A DNA stretch of 64,000 nt from Bordetella flabilis (GTDB taxonomy: Bacteria; Pseudomonadota; Gammaproteobacteria; Burkholderiales; Burkholderiaceae_B), in NCBI RefSeq assembly GCF_001676725.1, contig NZ_CP016172.1:2232001-2296000 (forward strand), read 5' to 3'. Positions 48,601 to 58,123 of the stretch are shown here, in pieces; the first letter of the stretch is position 1; the number at the start of each line of letters is the position of its first letter. A model generated the notes under the pieces. It was given only the letters and a program-made list of their open reading frames with translations. It was not told the DNA's origin and did no database searches. The position numbers and the translations under genes were made by a program.

Positions 48601-50572
48601 GGAGCTGCGCGTGGCGCAGGCGCTGGCGGAGCGCGATCGCCTCTGGGAACTGAGCGCCGACCTGCTTGCCATAGGCGACGACGTGGGCCACCTGCGCCGT
48701 GTCAGTCCATCGTGGACCCGTGTGCTCGGCCATGGCGTCGAAGCATTGATGTTGCAGAACTATGCCGACCTGATCCATCCGGACGATCGGGCCGAGGCCG
48801 CCCGGGCGATGGGGGCCTTGCGGGCGCGGGGCGGGTCGGTCTCATACGAAGGCCGCATGCGCAAGGCGGACGGAAGCTGGTGCTGGGTCGCGTGGACCTT
48901 GACCGCCGACCCGCACCACAACGAAGTGCATGGGGTCGGTCGCGACGTGACCGCCGCCAAGGAAGCGGCCGAGGCGCTGCGCCAGGCTGAAGAAGCGCTG
49001 CGCCTGGCTCACAAGATGGAAGCCGTGGGCAAACTGACCGGCGGCGTCGCCCATGACTTCAACAATCTGCTGCAGGTGATCGGTGGCAACCTGCAACTGC
49101 TGGCGCGCGATGTCGTGGGGAGTGAAAGGGCCGAGAAGCGTGTCAACAATGCGCTGGCGGGGGTCGCGCGCGGCTCGAAGCTGGCTTCGCAGTTGCTGGC
49201 CTTCGGCCGCAGGCAGCCCCTGGCGCCCAAGGTCGTCAACCTGGGCCGGTTCATCCGTGGCCTGGACGATATGCTGCGCCGCGCACTGGGCGACAGTATC
49301 GAGATCGAGACCGTGGTGTCGGGGGGGCTGTGGAATACGCTGGTCGACCCTTTCCAGGTGGAGAACGCGCTGCTGAATCTGGCGATCAACGCACGCGACG
49401 CCATGCAAGGACATGGCCGCCTGACCATCGAGGCGGGCAATGCCCTGCTGGACGACGATTATGCAGCTCGTCATGCAGACGTGCTTCCCGGGCAATATGT
49501 GATGGTCGCCGTCACGGACACCGGCAGCGGCATGACGCCGGAGGTGCTTGAACACGTGTTCGAGCCGTTCTTCACCACCAAGCCGGAGGGGCGCGGCACC
49601 GGTCTGGGACTGAGCATGGTGTATGGCTTCATCAAGCAGTCCAAGGGGCACGTCAAGATCTACAGCGAACCAGGGCAGGGTACGACGGTGCGCCTGTACC
49701 TGCCGCGCGAGCGGCAGGAGGAAGACCTGGAGACCGAACTCGACACCGGCCCCATTGCCGGAGGTAGCGAAACCATACTCGCCGTCGAGGATGACGAGGA
49801 GGTCCGGACCACGGTGGTGGAAATGCTGGCCGAACTTGGCTATCGCGTGCTCAAGGCCCGCGACGCACAGAGTGCCCTGGCGATTGTGGAAAGCGGAGTG
49901 CCGATCGATCTGCTTTTTACGGATGTCGTCATGCCCGGCCCCTTGCGCAGCCCCGAGCTGGCCCGCAAGACCCGCGAGCGCCTGCCCGGCGTGGCGGTAT
50001 TGTTCACATCCGGCTATACCGAGAATGCCATCGTCCATGGTGGACGCCTCGACGAAGGCATCGAGCTCCTGAGCAAGCCATACACGCGGGAGGCACTGGC
50101 ACGCAAGATCCGGCATGTATTGCGCAACCAGCAGCAGCGCAACGCCGCGCAGGATGTCCGGCAAGGGCGTTTGCCGCTGACACGGGAGCCGCACGTCGGG
50201 CCAGGCGGGAAGCCCCTGCATGTGGTGCTGGTGGAAGACGATGACCTTATACGCTCGGCCACTGCCGATATGCTGGAGGCGCTTGGCCACCATGTAGTGC
50301 AGGCCGAAGATGCCGCGCAAGCCCTGGCAGCGCTGGCTTCCGACCATGCCGACGTACTCATGACCGATATCGGGCTGCCGCAGATCTCGGGTGTGGCGCT
50401 GGCCGCGGCGGCGCGTGAACGCCATCCGGGGCTGCGCATACTTTTCGCGTCCGGCCATGACCCCGGCAGCACCCCGGCGCACGAGGCTTTGGCCGGAGCC
50501 ACCTACGTGCTGAAGCCCTATACATCGGAAGATCTGGCGGCCGTGTTCAGGCGGATCGCCCTGCCGGGGTGA
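45698..50572 (+). CDS. Multidomain hybrid sensor histidine kinase (PAS, GAF, two kinase cores, three receivers)
   Basis: 1624 residues, soluble by appearance (no clear membrane helix). Order: PAS-like (about 25-170), GAF-like (about 185-345), HisKA with H365 in [15 protein letters not shown] and an HATPase domain ([33 protein letters not shown]), receiver 1 with D691 ([12 protein letters not shown] in YITKPF), GAF (about 775-945), PAS (about 985-1090), a second kinase core with H1119 ([17 protein letters not shown]) and its own ATPase domain ([37 protein letters not shown]), receiver 2 with D1409 (FTDVVMPGP) and receiver 3 with D1557 (MTDIGLPQ). No DNA-binding output and no adjacent response regulator. 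Signal unknown; the GAF/PAS set suggests a cytosolic small-molecule, redox or light cue. Converges on osmC with a 9-base gap. Confidence 0.92.
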   Translation: MQRFPEAAGGREDPSPSFLAGGGEMGALIRAHDWTATPLGRPVDWPQSLKTAVRIMLTSRQPIWIGWGEDLLFFYNDPYKAIIGGKHPTALGRPTVAVWQEIWDDIGPLLRTSMSGTEGTYVEEKFLLMERNGYPEETYYTFSYSPIPTDDGDAGGIICANSDDTARVISERQLRLLRELATMTAHARTWEEAGTLSAEALGLNPSDLPFAMLYAAEPGSTRVTLVGSSGIEAGHVAAPAAMGDAASSLWPIAEVLRKQELLLVDDLPQRFGASLPRGPWRHAPTRAAMLPISPSGDSGRAAVLIVGLNPYRLFDERYSGFLNLAAGQIGAAVGYAHAYEEERRRARALAEIDHAKTTFFSNISHEFRTPLTLMLGPLEELLRGMPADDDQRPLVDLTYRNGLRLLKLVNSLLDFSRIEAGRMQARYVPTDLAALTAELASLFRSATEKAGLRLIVDCPTLPQAVHVDRDMWEKIVLNLLSNAFKFTIEGQIAVHMGVSPDGACVELRVRDTGIGIPAHELPHVFDRFQRVAGAVGRSMEGTGIGLALVQELVKLQGGSIDVESEPGVGSTFTVKVPLGTAHLPAPGASQEDPGATTSVAAQAYVADALRWLPSADGGRAEAPVLSSLLETSSGDNAEHAERILVVDDNADLRDYVSRILQAAGYRVSTAVDGDAGLAAASQDPPSLILSDVMMPRMDGFGLLAALRQDARLREIPVLLMSARAGEESRVEGLGAGADDYITKPFSARELLARVGSNVRMYRLQQETARKLMEDARILEVLNEVGTTIAAELDLGRAVQAVTDAATELTGASFGAFFYNVLNDRGESYTLYTLSGASREAFSRFPMPRNTKVFGPTFRGEGVVRSSDITQDARYGHNAPYRGMPEGHLPVRSYLATPVMSRSGEVLGGLFFGHPEPGVFSEKAERLVVGIAAQAAIAIDNARLYQAAQSEIARRTEAQDALRQLNETLELRVAQALAERDRLWELSADLLAIGDDVGHLRRVSPSWTRVLGHGVEALMLQNYADLIHPDDRAEAARAMGALRARGGSVSYEGRMRKADGSWCWVAWTLTADPHHNEVHGVGRDVTAAKEAAEALRQAEEALRLAHKMEAVGKLTGGVAHDFNNLLQVIGGNLQLLARDVVGSERAEKRVNNALAGVARGSKLASQLLAFGRRQPLAPKVVNLGRFIRGLDDMLRRALGDSIEIETVVSGGLWNTLVDPFQVENALLNLAINARDAMQGHGRLTIEAGNALLDDDYAARHADVLPGQYVMVAVTDTGSGMTPEVLEHVFEPFFTTKPEGRGTGLGLSMVYGFIKQSKGHVKIYSEPGQGTTVRLYLPRERQEEDLETELDTGPIAGGSETILAVEDDEEVRTTVVEMLAELGYRVLKARDAQSALAIVESGVPIDLLFTDVVMPGPLRSPELARKTRERLPGVAVLFTSGYTENAIVHGGRLDEGIELLSKPYTREALARKIRHVLRNQQQRNAAQDVRQGRLPLTREPHVGPGGKPLHVVLVEDDDLIRSATADMLEALGHHVVQAEDAAQALAALASDHADVLMTDIGLPQISGVALAAAARERHPGLRILFASGHDPGSTPAHEALAGATYVLKPYTSEDLAAVFRRIALPG

Positions 50573-50581
50573 CGGACGGCT

Positions 50582-51004
50582 TCAGGCCAGCCGCGCGTCC
50601 ATGGTGATGGTCGCATTCAATACCTTGGATACGGGGCAACCCGCCTTGGCCTTGTTGGCGGCATCTTCGAAGGCCTGGGCGTCGGCGCCCGGTATCTTCG
50701 CCCTGACGGTCAGATGGACGGCCGTGATGGCGAATCCGCCGTCCGCCTTGTCCAAGGTAACGATGGCTTCGGTCTCGATGCTGTCGGCGGTCAGCCCCGA
50801 TTCGCCGAGGATGTTGGAAAGCGCCATGGAAAAACAGCCGGCGTGCGCGGCACCCAGCAATTCTTCCGGGTTGGTGCCGTTCGCGTCCTCGAACCGGGTC
50901 TTGAAGCCGTACGGCGCGCTGGAGAGCGCGCCGCTCTGCGTCGAGATCGTCCCGGTACCGGACTTGAGGTCACCCTTCCATACCGCGGATGCTTTTCTCT
51001 TCAT
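50582..51004 (-). CDS. osmC: OsmC family peroxiredoxin
   Basis: Thiol peroxidase reducing organic hydroperoxides, 140 residues. The two conserved cysteines are C57 ([13 protein letters not shown]) and C123 ([12 protein letters not shown]), and the N terminus [21 protein letters not shown] is OsmC-like (as opposed to Ohr). Faces the hybrid kinase gene tail to tail and is divergent from the molybdenum hydroxylase genes. Confidence 0.92.
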   Translation of the reverse strand: MKRKASAVWKGDLKSGTGTISTQSGALSSAPYGFKTRFEDANGTNPEELLGAAHAGCFSMALSNILGESGLTADSIETEAIVTLDKADGGFAITAVHLTVRAKIPGADAQAFEDAANKAKAGCPVSKVLNATITMDARLA

Positions 51005-51224
51005 GCTCGTACTCCTTGAAGGTTGTGCGTGCGGAAACGGTCGTGCGGCCTACAGGCCGTTATGCGGGCTCGGGCCGCGATTCATCATAAACCTCATTGC
51101 GGTGCGAGAGGATCGGGCAAGAATCGCGCAGGAATTGGCATTGTTGCGCACAGCCTGTCCCTTTATCCTCGCGAACTAGCCGGGCGGCGCGCCGTCGCCC
51201 GCACGTCTTCAATGAGGAGCCACC

Positions 51225-51683
51225 ATGGCAAAACTGAACATCAACGGCAAGGATGTCACGGTCGATGCGCCGGACGAGATGCCGCTCTTGTGGGCCTTGC
51301 GCGATGTGGCGAACATGACGGGGACCAAGTACGGCTGCGGCATGGCGCTGTGCGGCGCCTGTACCGTACATGCGGACGGCAATCCTATCCGCTCCTGTGT
51401 GACGCCCATTTCCGCCGTGGCCAGCCAGAAGATCACCACCATCGAAGGCGTCGGGACGGACCCGGTGGGACATGCCGTCCAGTCCGCATGGCGCGAACTC
51501 GATGTCGTGCAATGCGGCTATTGCCAGTCGGGGCAGATCATGTCGGCGGTCGCGCTACTGAAGCAGAACAAAAAGCCCACCGATGACGACATCGACGCGG
51601 CCATGGGCGGCAATATCTGCCGCTGCGCCACGTATGTGCGCATCCGCGCTGCCATTCACCACGCCGCCCAGGCGCTGGCCTGA
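51225..51683 (+). CDS. Molybdenum hydroxylase [2Fe-2S] subunit (isoquinoline 1-oxidoreductase alpha type)
   Basis: 152-residue electron-transfer subunit with two iron-sulfur sites: C38/C43/C46/C58 ([21 protein letters not shown]) and C97/C100/C132/C134 (CGYCQSGQ ... ICRC). Pairs with the large molybdopterin subunit encoded 11 bases downstream. It lacks its own signal peptide, so it probably rides with the Tat-targeted partner. GAGGAG-type ribosome site before the ATG. Confidence 0.92.
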   Translation: MAKLNINGKDVTVDAPDEMPLLWALRDVANMTGTKYGCGMALCGACTVHADGNPIRSCVTPISAVASQKITTIEGVGTDPVGHAVQSAWRELDVVQCGYCQSGQIMSAVALLKQNKKPTDDDIDAAMGGNICRCATYVRIRAAIHHAAQALA

Positions 51684-51694
51684 GGAGATCGTCG

Positions 51695-53977
51695 ATGAAA
51701 TCACTGATCAACACCATGATGCCCGCTTTCACGGCCAATTCGGGGGCCGCCGTGGCGGTCCGCAACGTGAGCCGTCGCCGCTTCCTGCAAGGCGCTGGAA
51801 GCCTGCTGCTGAGCGTCCAGTTGGGTCCGGCGCTGGCGGCTGCCGATGCGGCACAGGGCGGCAAGGCGGCGAAAGGCAAGACCTTCGTCCCCAACGCCTT
51901 CGTGCGCGTCGATGCCGATGGTACCGTCACGGTGCTGTCCAAGCATCTGGAAATGGGCCAGGGTACCTACACCGGTCTGGCCACCCTGGTCGCGGACGAA
52001 ATGGACGCGGATTGGAAGCAGGTGAGGGTGGTAGGCGCCCCGGCGGACGCCGCCCTGTACAAGAACCTTGCCTTTGGCATGCAGGGCACCGGCGGCAGTA
52101 CCGCCATCGCGAACTCTTATGAGCAGATGCGCAAGGCAGGCGCAGCGGCGCGGGCCATGCTGGTGGCCGCGGCGGCCGAGCAATGGAAGGTACCTGCGGA
52201 CGCCATCACGGTAAGCCAGGGCGTCGTGGCCCATGCCGCTTCCGGACGCAAGGCGGGTTTCGGCGAGCTGGCCGCGGCCGCCGCGCGGCAGGCGGTGCCC
52301 ACGCAGGTCGCGTTGAAAAATCCGGAAGCCTTCACCCTGATTGGCAAGACCGGGGTGCACCGGGTCGACAACGACGCGAAGACCAACGGGACGGCGATAT
52401 TTACGCAGGACATCAAGCTGCCCGGTATGCTCGTCGCCGTCCCCGCGCATCCACCGTACTTCGGCGCGACCGTGGCCAGCGTGGACGACAGCAAGGCCAA
52501 GGCCGTGCCCGGCGTAAAGGCGGTCGTGCGGTTCGCGGGCAACGCCCATCGCTTCGGTGGGGTGGCGGTGCTGGCAACCAATACCTGGGCTGCCCGCGCG
52601 GGGCGCGATGCCTTGCAGATCCAATGGGACGAGAGCAAGGCTTATCGCAAAAGCACGCCGGAACTGCTCGCGCAGTATCGCGACGCTGCGGGCACGCCCG
52701 GCGCTGTCGCCGCGAAGTCCGGTGACGTCGATGGCGCGCTGTCCAAGGCGGCCAAACGCATCGAAGCCGATTTCGAATTCCCTTATCTGGCGCATGCCGC
52801 CATGGAGCCGCTGAACTGCCTGGTGCGGCTGGACGCTGCCCAATGCGAGATATGGAACGGCGAGCAGTTCCAGACCGTGGACCAGAACCTGGTCGCGGCC
52901 TTGCTGGGCATGAAGCCGGAGCAGATCAAGATCACGCAGCTCTATTCGGGTGGCAGCTTCGGACGCCGCGCCAGTTCGCAATCCGACTATGTGCTGGAGG
53001 CGGTGGCGATTGCGAAGGCTGCCCGCGACCAGGGCATCCATGCCCCCGTCAAGATGGTGTGGACGCGCGAGGACGACACGCGTGGCGGCTACTACCGTCC
53101 GATGAACCTGCACCGCGCCCGTGTCGGCCTGGATGACCAGGGCAACCTGCAGGCGTGGCATGTGCGCATCGTCGGCCAATCGATCATGCGCGGCACGACG
53201 CTGGAACCGTTCATGGTAAAGAACGGCATCGATGCAACCTCGGTGGAAGGGCAGGCGGACCTGCCGTATGCCGTACCGAACCTGCAGGTCGAACTGCATA
53301 CCCCGACCGACGTCCCCGTGCCGGTCCTGTGGTTCCGCTCGGTAGGCCATACCCACACCGCGTTTTCGGCGGAGAGCCTGATCGACGAAGCCGCGCGTCT
53401 GGCGAACAAGGATCCGGTCGCGTATCGCCTGGCCATGCTCGATAAGTTCCCGCGCCATCAGCAGGTGCTGAAGCTTGCCGCCGAGAAGGCACAGTGGGGC
53501 ACCCCGCTGGCGCCGGCGGCCGACGGCGCTCGCCGCGGCCGCGGCGTGGCGCTGCACGAATCCTTCAATACACGCGTTGCGGAAGTGGTGGAGGTCACCG
53601 TGGCCAAGGACGGCACGCTCAAGGTGGACCGCGTGGTATGCGCGGTCGACTGCGGCGTCGTGGTCAACCCCGACGTGGTGAAGGCACAGATGGAAGGCGG
53701 GATCGGGTTCGCGCTGGCCGCCGCGCTGCATGGCGCGATCACGCTGAAGGACGGCGCAGTCGAGCAAGGCAATTTCAACGATTACCCGGTGCTGCGGATC
53801 AACGAGATGCCTGTGATCGAAGTGCATCTTGTGCCGTCGGCCGAGGCGCCCACCGGTGTGGGCGAGCCCGGCGTGCCGCCCTTGGCGCCGGCGCTGGCCA
53901 ATGCCATCCATGACGCCGTTGGCACGCGTATCCGTACGCTGCCTATCGGCACATCGGTACGCGTTACGCAGGCCTAG
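51695..53977 (+). CDS. Xanthine dehydrogenase-family molybdopterin-binding subunit (IorB-like), Tat substrate
   Basis: 760-residue molybdenum-cofactor subunit of an aldehyde/N-heterocycle hydroxylase. A twin-arginine motif SRRRFLQ sits at 26-32 followed by GAGSLLLSVQLGPALA, indicating periplasmic export of the complex. Cofactor-binding and substrate segments: LEMGQGTYTGLATLVADEMD, SGGSFGRRASSQSDYVLEA, and the catalytic glutamate E724 in GVGEPGVPPLAPALANAI. No FAD subunit, no cytochrome c subunit and no XdhC/MocA-type maturation gene is nearby, so the electron acceptor is unknown. Substrate class (isoquinoline, aldehyde, nicotinate-like) cannot be decided. Confidence 0.9.
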   Translation: MKSLINTMMPAFTANSGAAVAVRNVSRRRFLQGAGSLLLSVQLGPALAAADAAQGGKAAKGKTFVPNAFVRVDADGTVTVLSKHLEMGQGTYTGLATLVADEMDADWKQVRVVGAPADAALYKNLAFGMQGTGGSTAIANSYEQMRKAGAAARAMLVAAAAEQWKVPADAITVSQGVVAHAASGRKAGFGELAAAAARQAVPTQVALKNPEAFTLIGKTGVHRVDNDAKTNGTAIFTQDIKLPGMLVAVPAHPPYFGATVASVDDSKAKAVPGVKAVVRFAGNAHRFGGVAVLATNTWAARAGRDALQIQWDESKAYRKSTPELLAQYRDAAGTPGAVAAKSGDVDGALSKAAKRIEADFEFPYLAHAAMEPLNCLVRLDAAQCEIWNGEQFQTVDQNLVAALLGMKPEQIKITQLYSGGSFGRRASSQSDYVLEAVAIAKAARDQGIHAPVKMVWTREDDTRGGYYRPMNLHRARVGLDDQGNLQAWHVRIVGQSIMRGTTLEPFMVKNGIDATSVEGQADLPYAVPNLQVELHTPTDVPVPVLWFRSVGHTHTAFSAESLIDEAARLANKDPVAYRLAMLDKFPRHQQVLKLAAEKAQWGTPLAPAADGARRGRGVALHESFNTRVAEVVEVTVAKDGTLKVDRVVCAVDCGVVVNPDVVKAQMEGGIGFALAAALHGAITLKDGAVEQGNFNDYPVLRINEMPVIEVHLVPSAEAPTGVGEPGVPPLAPALANAIHDAVGTRIRTLPIGTSVRVTQA

Positions 53978-54028
53978 CGGAAAAGCGCGCCCGCGCGCGG
54001 CATAATTGCGCTTCTGGAGGATATCCCG

Positions 54029-54970
54029 ATGCTCACAATCGATGCCGCGCGCACCCGCGCCGCCCTGTCATTTCCGACGCTGATACCCGCGTTGCGGTCG
54101 GCGTTCGCGCAAGGCGCCTCGGTGCCGACCCGGCACACCCATGCCATCGAATCCGGCGGACGGCATGGTGTATCGCTGATCATGCCGGCGTGGAATGACG
54201 ACGGCTACTTCGGCGTCAAGGTCATCAATATCTTCCCCGATAATGGCGCCGTGGGCCTGCCGGGCCTGCATGCGACCTACACGCTGTACAGCGCGCAGAC
54301 CGGTGTGCCCCTGGCCAGCCTGGACGGCGACGTCATCACGGTCTATCGCACGGCGGCCGCAGCGGCGCTCGGCGCGTCGTACCTGGCCAGGTCCGACGCG
54401 CGCGCGCTGACCATCGTGGGATCCGGCCGTATCGCCGCGCTGGTCGCGCAGGCCATGCGCGCCGTGCGCCCCATCGAGACGGTACGGGTCTGGAACCTGC
54501 GTCCGGCGGGCGCGGAGGCGTTGGCCGCCGCCTTGCGTGACCAGGGCATCCCTGCCCAGGCCGTCACGGATCTGCAGCAGGCTGTGGAGCAGTCGGATAT
54601 CGTCAGTTGCGCGACGCTATCCACGGAGCCGCTGATCCAGGCGGCATGGCTGCAGCCGGGAACGCACCTGGATCTTATCGGCAGCTTCAAACCCGAGATG
54701 ATCGAGGCCCATCCCGATTGTTTCGCCAAGGCTTCGGTCTATGTTGACACCGACGAAGCGGCTACCAAGGCGGGCGACCTGCTGCGCGCGCTGGAAGCCG
54801 GAACGCTTGCGCGGGCCGATATACGCGGCACCTTGCATCAGTTGGCCGATGGCACGCTGCCGGGACGCAGGGACGATAGCGAGATCACGATCTTCAAGGC
54901 GGTGGGTAGTGCGCTCGAGGACCTCACGGCGGCCGCGCTCGTCTACGAGGCCGCGCGCTTGCCGACATGA
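54029..54970 (+). CDS. Ornithine cyclodeaminase/mu-crystallin family protein (pyrroline-2-carboxylate reductase-like)
   Basis: 313 residues, NAD(P)-binding core with VGSGRIAALVAQAM (Rossmann glycines) preceded by TVYRTAAAAALGASYLA, and a C-terminal DSEITIFKAVGSALEDL. Family members deaminate ornithine to proline or reduce cyclic imines such as delta-1-pyrroline-2-carboxylate to proline. The short length and lack of an obvious ornithine-binding set favour the imine/ketimine reductase type, but this is inference. Starts 51 bases after the hydroxylase gene behind a TGGAGG site. Confidence 0.85.
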   Translation: MLTIDAARTRAALSFPTLIPALRSAFAQGASVPTRHTHAIESGGRHGVSLIMPAWNDDGYFGVKVINIFPDNGAVGLPGLHATYTLYSAQTGVPLASLDGDVITVYRTAAAAALGASYLARSDARALTIVGSGRIAALVAQAMRAVRPIETVRVWNLRPAGAEALAAALRDQGIPAQAVTDLQQAVEQSDIVSCATLSTEPLIQAAWLQPGTHLDLIGSFKPEMIEAHPDCFAKASVYVDTDEAATKAGDLLRALEAGTLARADIRGTLHQLADGTLPGRRDDSEITIFKAVGSALEDLTAAALVYEAARLPT

Positions 54971-55046
54971 GCGGAGTAGGGGATTCAGGTTCGCGCGGGA
55001 AGCGCTGCGGTATAACAACCGTGTATCTTCTATACCCGGAGTCCGC

Positions 55047-56159
55047 ATGACCTCCCTGTTTTCTGCCATCGACCTCGGCAAGCTGCCCTTGGCGAACCGC
55101 ATCGTCATCTCCCCCATGTGCGAATACTCCGCCGATAACGGCAGAGCGACGGATTGGCACATGATCCATCTGGGCCACCTCGCGCTTTCCGGTGCCGGCC
55201 TGCTGTTCGTCGAAGCTACCGCGGTCGAGCCGGGCGGACGTATCACGCCGGCCGATCTGGGCCTGTGGGATGACGATACCGAACACTCCATCGCAAAAGT
55301 GATGCAGGCAATACGGCGCTATTCGCCCATCCGGATGGGCGTGCAACTGGCCCACGCCGGCCGCAAGGCTTCCAGCCGCGCGCCATGGGAAGGCGGCAAC
55401 CAGTTGCCCCAGGCTGAAGGGGGATGGCTGTGCGACGCTCCCTCGGCGGTACCCTACAAGGACGGCGAGGAAGCACCGCGGGCGCTCGATGCGGCAGGCC
55501 TGGAGCGCGTGCGCAACGCCTTCGTGGCCGCGGCGCGCCGTGCCGATCGCCTGGGTTTCGACACTGTCGAGCTACATGCCGCCCATGGTTATCTGATGCA
55601 CCAATTCCTGTCCCCGTTGGCGAATCGGCGCACCGACCAGTACGGCGGCAGCCTGGAGAACCGTATGCGTTTTCCGCTGGAGGTTTTCGACGCCGTGCGC
55701 GCGGCCTTCAATGCCGACAAGCCGGTGGGGGTTCGGGTATCCGCCACTGATTGGGTCGATGGCGGGTGGGATGCGGACCAGACCGTGGCCTTCGCCCAGG
55801 CCCTGAAGGCAAGGGGCTGCGACTACATCGATGTATCGTCCGGCGGGATGTCGCCGGCCCAGAAAATTCCACTGTCGCCCGGCTACCAGGTGCCCTTCGC
55901 CGAACGCATCAAGCGCGAAACCGGAATCACCACGATGGCCGTGGGACTCATCACCGAGCCCGAACATGCGGACGCCATCGTTGCCCAGGGGCAGGCCGAT
56001 ATGGTGTCCCTGGCGCGCGGGATGCTCTACAACCCGCGCTGGCCCTGGCATGCGGCCGCCCACTTGGGCCAGCAGGTTCAGGCGCCCAGGCAATACTGGC
56101 GCTCGCCGCCCCATGAGATCAAGGCTTTGTTCGCGCAAGCCAGCTTCGGCCAGCGTTGA
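55047..56159 (+). CDS. Old-yellow-enzyme family NADH:flavin oxidoreductase (YqjM-like)
   Basis: FMN TIM-barrel ene-reductase, 370 residues from ATG 55047; the open frame upstream overlaps the previous gene in another frame. YqjM-type features: LANRIVISPMCEYSADNGRATDWHMIHLG (with the flavin-tuning Cys), LAHAGRKASSRAPWEGG, AAHGYLMHQFLSPLANRRTD, QYGGSLENRMRF. It reduces activated C=C bonds of enones or nitro compounds using NAD(P)H. Last gene of the small redox cluster, convergent with dut. Confidence 0.92.
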   Translation: MTSLFSAIDLGKLPLANRIVISPMCEYSADNGRATDWHMIHLGHLALSGAGLLFVEATAVEPGGRITPADLGLWDDDTEHSIAKVMQAIRRYSPIRMGVQLAHAGRKASSRAPWEGGNQLPQAEGGWLCDAPSAVPYKDGEEAPRALDAAGLERVRNAFVAAARRADRLGFDTVELHAAHGYLMHQFLSPLANRRTDQYGGSLENRMRFPLEVFDAVRAAFNADKPVGVRVSATDWVDGGWDADQTVAFAQALKARGCDYIDVSSGGMSPAQKIPLSPGYQVPFAERIKRETGITTMAVGLITEPEHADAIVAQGQADMVSLARGMLYNPRWPWHAAAHLGQQVQAPRQYWRSPPHEIKALFAQASFGQR

Positions 56160-56183
56160 CGCCTATTTGCCCGGGTGCGGCCC

Positions 56184-56633
56184 CTAGCCGCGCCCGGTAC
56201 TGCCGAACCCGCCCGCACCGCGGTCGGAGGCCTGGAATTCCGTCACGACTTCGAAAGCCACCTGGGCGACTGGCACGATCACCATTTGCGCCAGGCGGTC
56301 CATGGGTTCCAGCGTGAACGGGGTGTCGCCACGATTCCATGTGGATACCATCAATTGGCCCTGATAGTCCGAATCGATCAGGCCGACCAGATTGCCCAGC
56401 ACGATGCCATGCTTGTGTCCCAGCCCGGAGCGGGGAAGGATCATGGCCGCGTAACCGGGATCGCCGATATGGATGGCCAGGCCCGTCGGGATCAGCACGG
56501 TGGCGCCCGGTTCGACCATCATTGGCGCCTGCAGGCAGGCGCGCAGGTCCAGCCCCGCAGCACCTGGCGTGGCATAGGACGGCAGGAATTCGCGCATACG
56601 GTCGTCGAGTATCTTGAGGGCAACGGATTTCAT
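56184..56633 (-). CDS. dut: dUTP diphosphatase
   Basis: Hydrolyses dUTP to dUMP and PPi. 149 residues, forming trimers in this family. All five motifs are visible: AGLDLRA (D29), [10 protein letters not shown] (68-70 RSG), GLIDSDYQG (D87), RLAQMVIVP, and the C-terminal arm [12 protein letters not shown]. In related genomes dut often follows coaBC. Here three genes intervene. Confidence 0.97.
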   Translation of the reverse strand: MKSVALKILDDRMREFLPSYATPGAAGLDLRACLQAPMMVEPGATVLIPTGLAIHIGDPGYAAMILPRSGLGHKHGIVLGNLVGLIDSDYQGQLMVSTWNRGDTPFTLEPMDRLAQMVIVPVAQVAFEVVTEFQASDRGAGGFGSTGRG

Positions 56634-56790
56634 CGTTTCTGCTTGGGGATGGGGCGCGGCCGGCGTGGGGTCGCGGCAAGGAGCGCTGTGAGCGCAGGCA
56701 GGCCGAAGCGTACCAAATGGCGAGCGTCGGCGCAGGGGCGTGGCGTCTTGCGCAGGAACGCAATCGGCGCGTGCAAGGCAGGGATGGAGC

Positions 56791-57357
56791 TCAGGCCTGG
56801 GAACCGCCGAACGGTTCCCTTCCCGTCAGCGTGCCGCTTGCGGGCGGGGGCGTGGCTGTCGTCAATGGCGGCAGGCGCGTCGGCGCCTGCTTCGCCCGCT
56901 TGCGCTGGCTTCGGGATGCCCGCCACAACATGCCGGCAAAAACGAGGAGAAACGCCACGGGGACCATGTCGTTCCAGTCGACCTGAGGCCGTTCGAGCGC
57001 AGCGACGAGCATGCGGATGGCTTGCCACACGATCGCCAGCGCGACGATGGCGGTCGCCAGCGCGCCCCGGCGTTGTGCCGCCTTCGCCGCGAGCGTGGTA
57101 TCGGCCGCTGGCGCGTCGGCCGTTGAGGGCTTGGCGGCGTTCGTCCTGCTGCGTGCGGTCAGCATTTTCCGGATGTCCGGCATGGCGATGCCCCGGGGCT
57201 CCGGCGCCGTGACCTCGCCCGGCGATGGCGTGGGGGAAGCCGGACGCGCGGTTCCGGTTTGAGGAGACACCTGGCCGGGGGAGGGCTGGCCACGGTGGAT
57301 CAGCTCATCGATATAACGCGCGTAATCGCCGTTACGTGGCTCGCCGTCGATAGCCAT
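56791..57357 (-). CDS. Hypothetical small membrane protein
   Basis: 188 residues from ATG 57357 (AAGGA seven bases upstream). No recognised family. Seen: a polar N terminus, a Pro/Ser/Thr/Ala-rich linker (about 23-95), two hydrophobic helices (about 99-120 and 131-147) joined by a short loop, and a basic, Pro/Thr-rich C-terminal tail. Both tails are likely cytoplasmic. Same strand as the DedA gene, 26 bases downstream of it, so it may be co-transcribed. Codon use looks native. Function unknown. Confidence 0.7.
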   Translation of the reverse strand: MAIDGEPRNGDYARYIDELIHRGQPSPGQVSPQTGTARPASPTPSPGEVTAPEPRGIAMPDIRKMLTARSRTNAAKPSTADAPAADTTLAAKAAQRRGALATAIVALAIVWQAIRMLVAALERPQVDWNDMVPVAFLLVFAGMLWRASRSQRKRAKQAPTRLPPLTTATPPPASGTLTGREPFGGSQA

Positions 57358-57383
57358 GTTGCGTCCTTGGACCATAGCCGGCC

Positions 57384-58025
57384 CTAGCGACGGGTCCGCC
57401 GCGTGGGGACGGCGACGCGCCGTTTGCGCATTACCATGAACAGCAGCCATACGCCCAGCACGACGGAAATGCCGGTGCCTACCAGCATCCCGATCTGGCT
57501 GGCCGCACCGATGTCGTCCATGTTGCGCATCGTCAGGTAGCCGGGCGCCAGCATAACGGGCATCCACAAGGCAGCGGACAGTACGTTGGCGGTCTGGAAC
57601 CGCGCGTGTCCCATTCCCATGACGCCAGCGACGGTCGGGATGGTGCTCCGTATGGGGCCCATGAAGCGGCCGGCCAGCACGGACGCGAAACCGTAGCGTG
57701 AAAAGAACAGGCGCGCGCGGGCCACCGCGGTACGGTGCTGGCTGAGCGGCCAGCGCCGAAGTACCTTCGGGCCGACGCCGCGGCCCAGCCAATAGGACAG
57801 CGCATCGCCCACGATGGCGCCCGCCATGCCCCACACCAGTATGGAGGCACCGTCCAGCGTACCACTGCCCACCAGGCCTCCCGTAATAAGCAGCAGCGCG
57901 GTGGCCGGGACGAACAGCCCAACGATGACCAGCGATTCCGCCATGGTCAATACGGCCGTGACGGGGCCCGCCCAATCCTGGTTGTTCTCGATGAATACGC
58001 GTATCTGGTTGACGAATTGGTCCAT
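57384..58025 (-). CDS. DedA family inner-membrane protein
   Basis: 213 residues from ATG 58025, about five hydrophobic segments. Family hallmarks: ESLVIVGLFVPATALLLITGG, GAIVGDALSYWLGRGVG, FFSRYGFASVLAGRFMGPIRSTIPTVAGV. DedA proteins are VTT-domain lipid scramblase-like membrane proteins, some recycling undecaprenyl phosphate, and are linked to membrane potential and drug tolerance. Divergent from the DUF457-type gene by 98 bases. Confidence 0.93.
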   Translation of the reverse strand: MDQFVNQIRVFIENNQDWAGPVTAVLTMAESLVIVGLFVPATALLLITGGLVGSGTLDGASILVWGMAGAIVGDALSYWLGRGVGPKVLRRWPLSQHRTAVARARLFFSRYGFASVLAGRFMGPIRSTIPTVAGVMGMGHARFQTANVLSAALWMPVMLAPGYLTMRNMDDIGAASQIGMLVGTGISVVLGVWLLFMVMRKRRVAVPTRRTRR

Positions 58026-58123
58026 GCCCGGTGCCTCGCCATCTGAATGCGGTATCTTACCGCGTGCGCCGGGCGCCGCGCGGGGCGGCATTCCGGCACT
58101 CAGCCGTATGGATGATGTCTAGG

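Noticed and set aside
48842..50482. 546-codon minus-strand open frame opposite the hybrid kinase
   Set aside because: Antisense to well-defined kinase and receiver domains; no independent features.
51701..53911. 736-codon minus-strand open frame opposite the molybdopterin subunit gene
   Set aside because: Antisense shadow of a strongly supported gene; composition (His/Arg/Gly-rich) is typical of such shadows.
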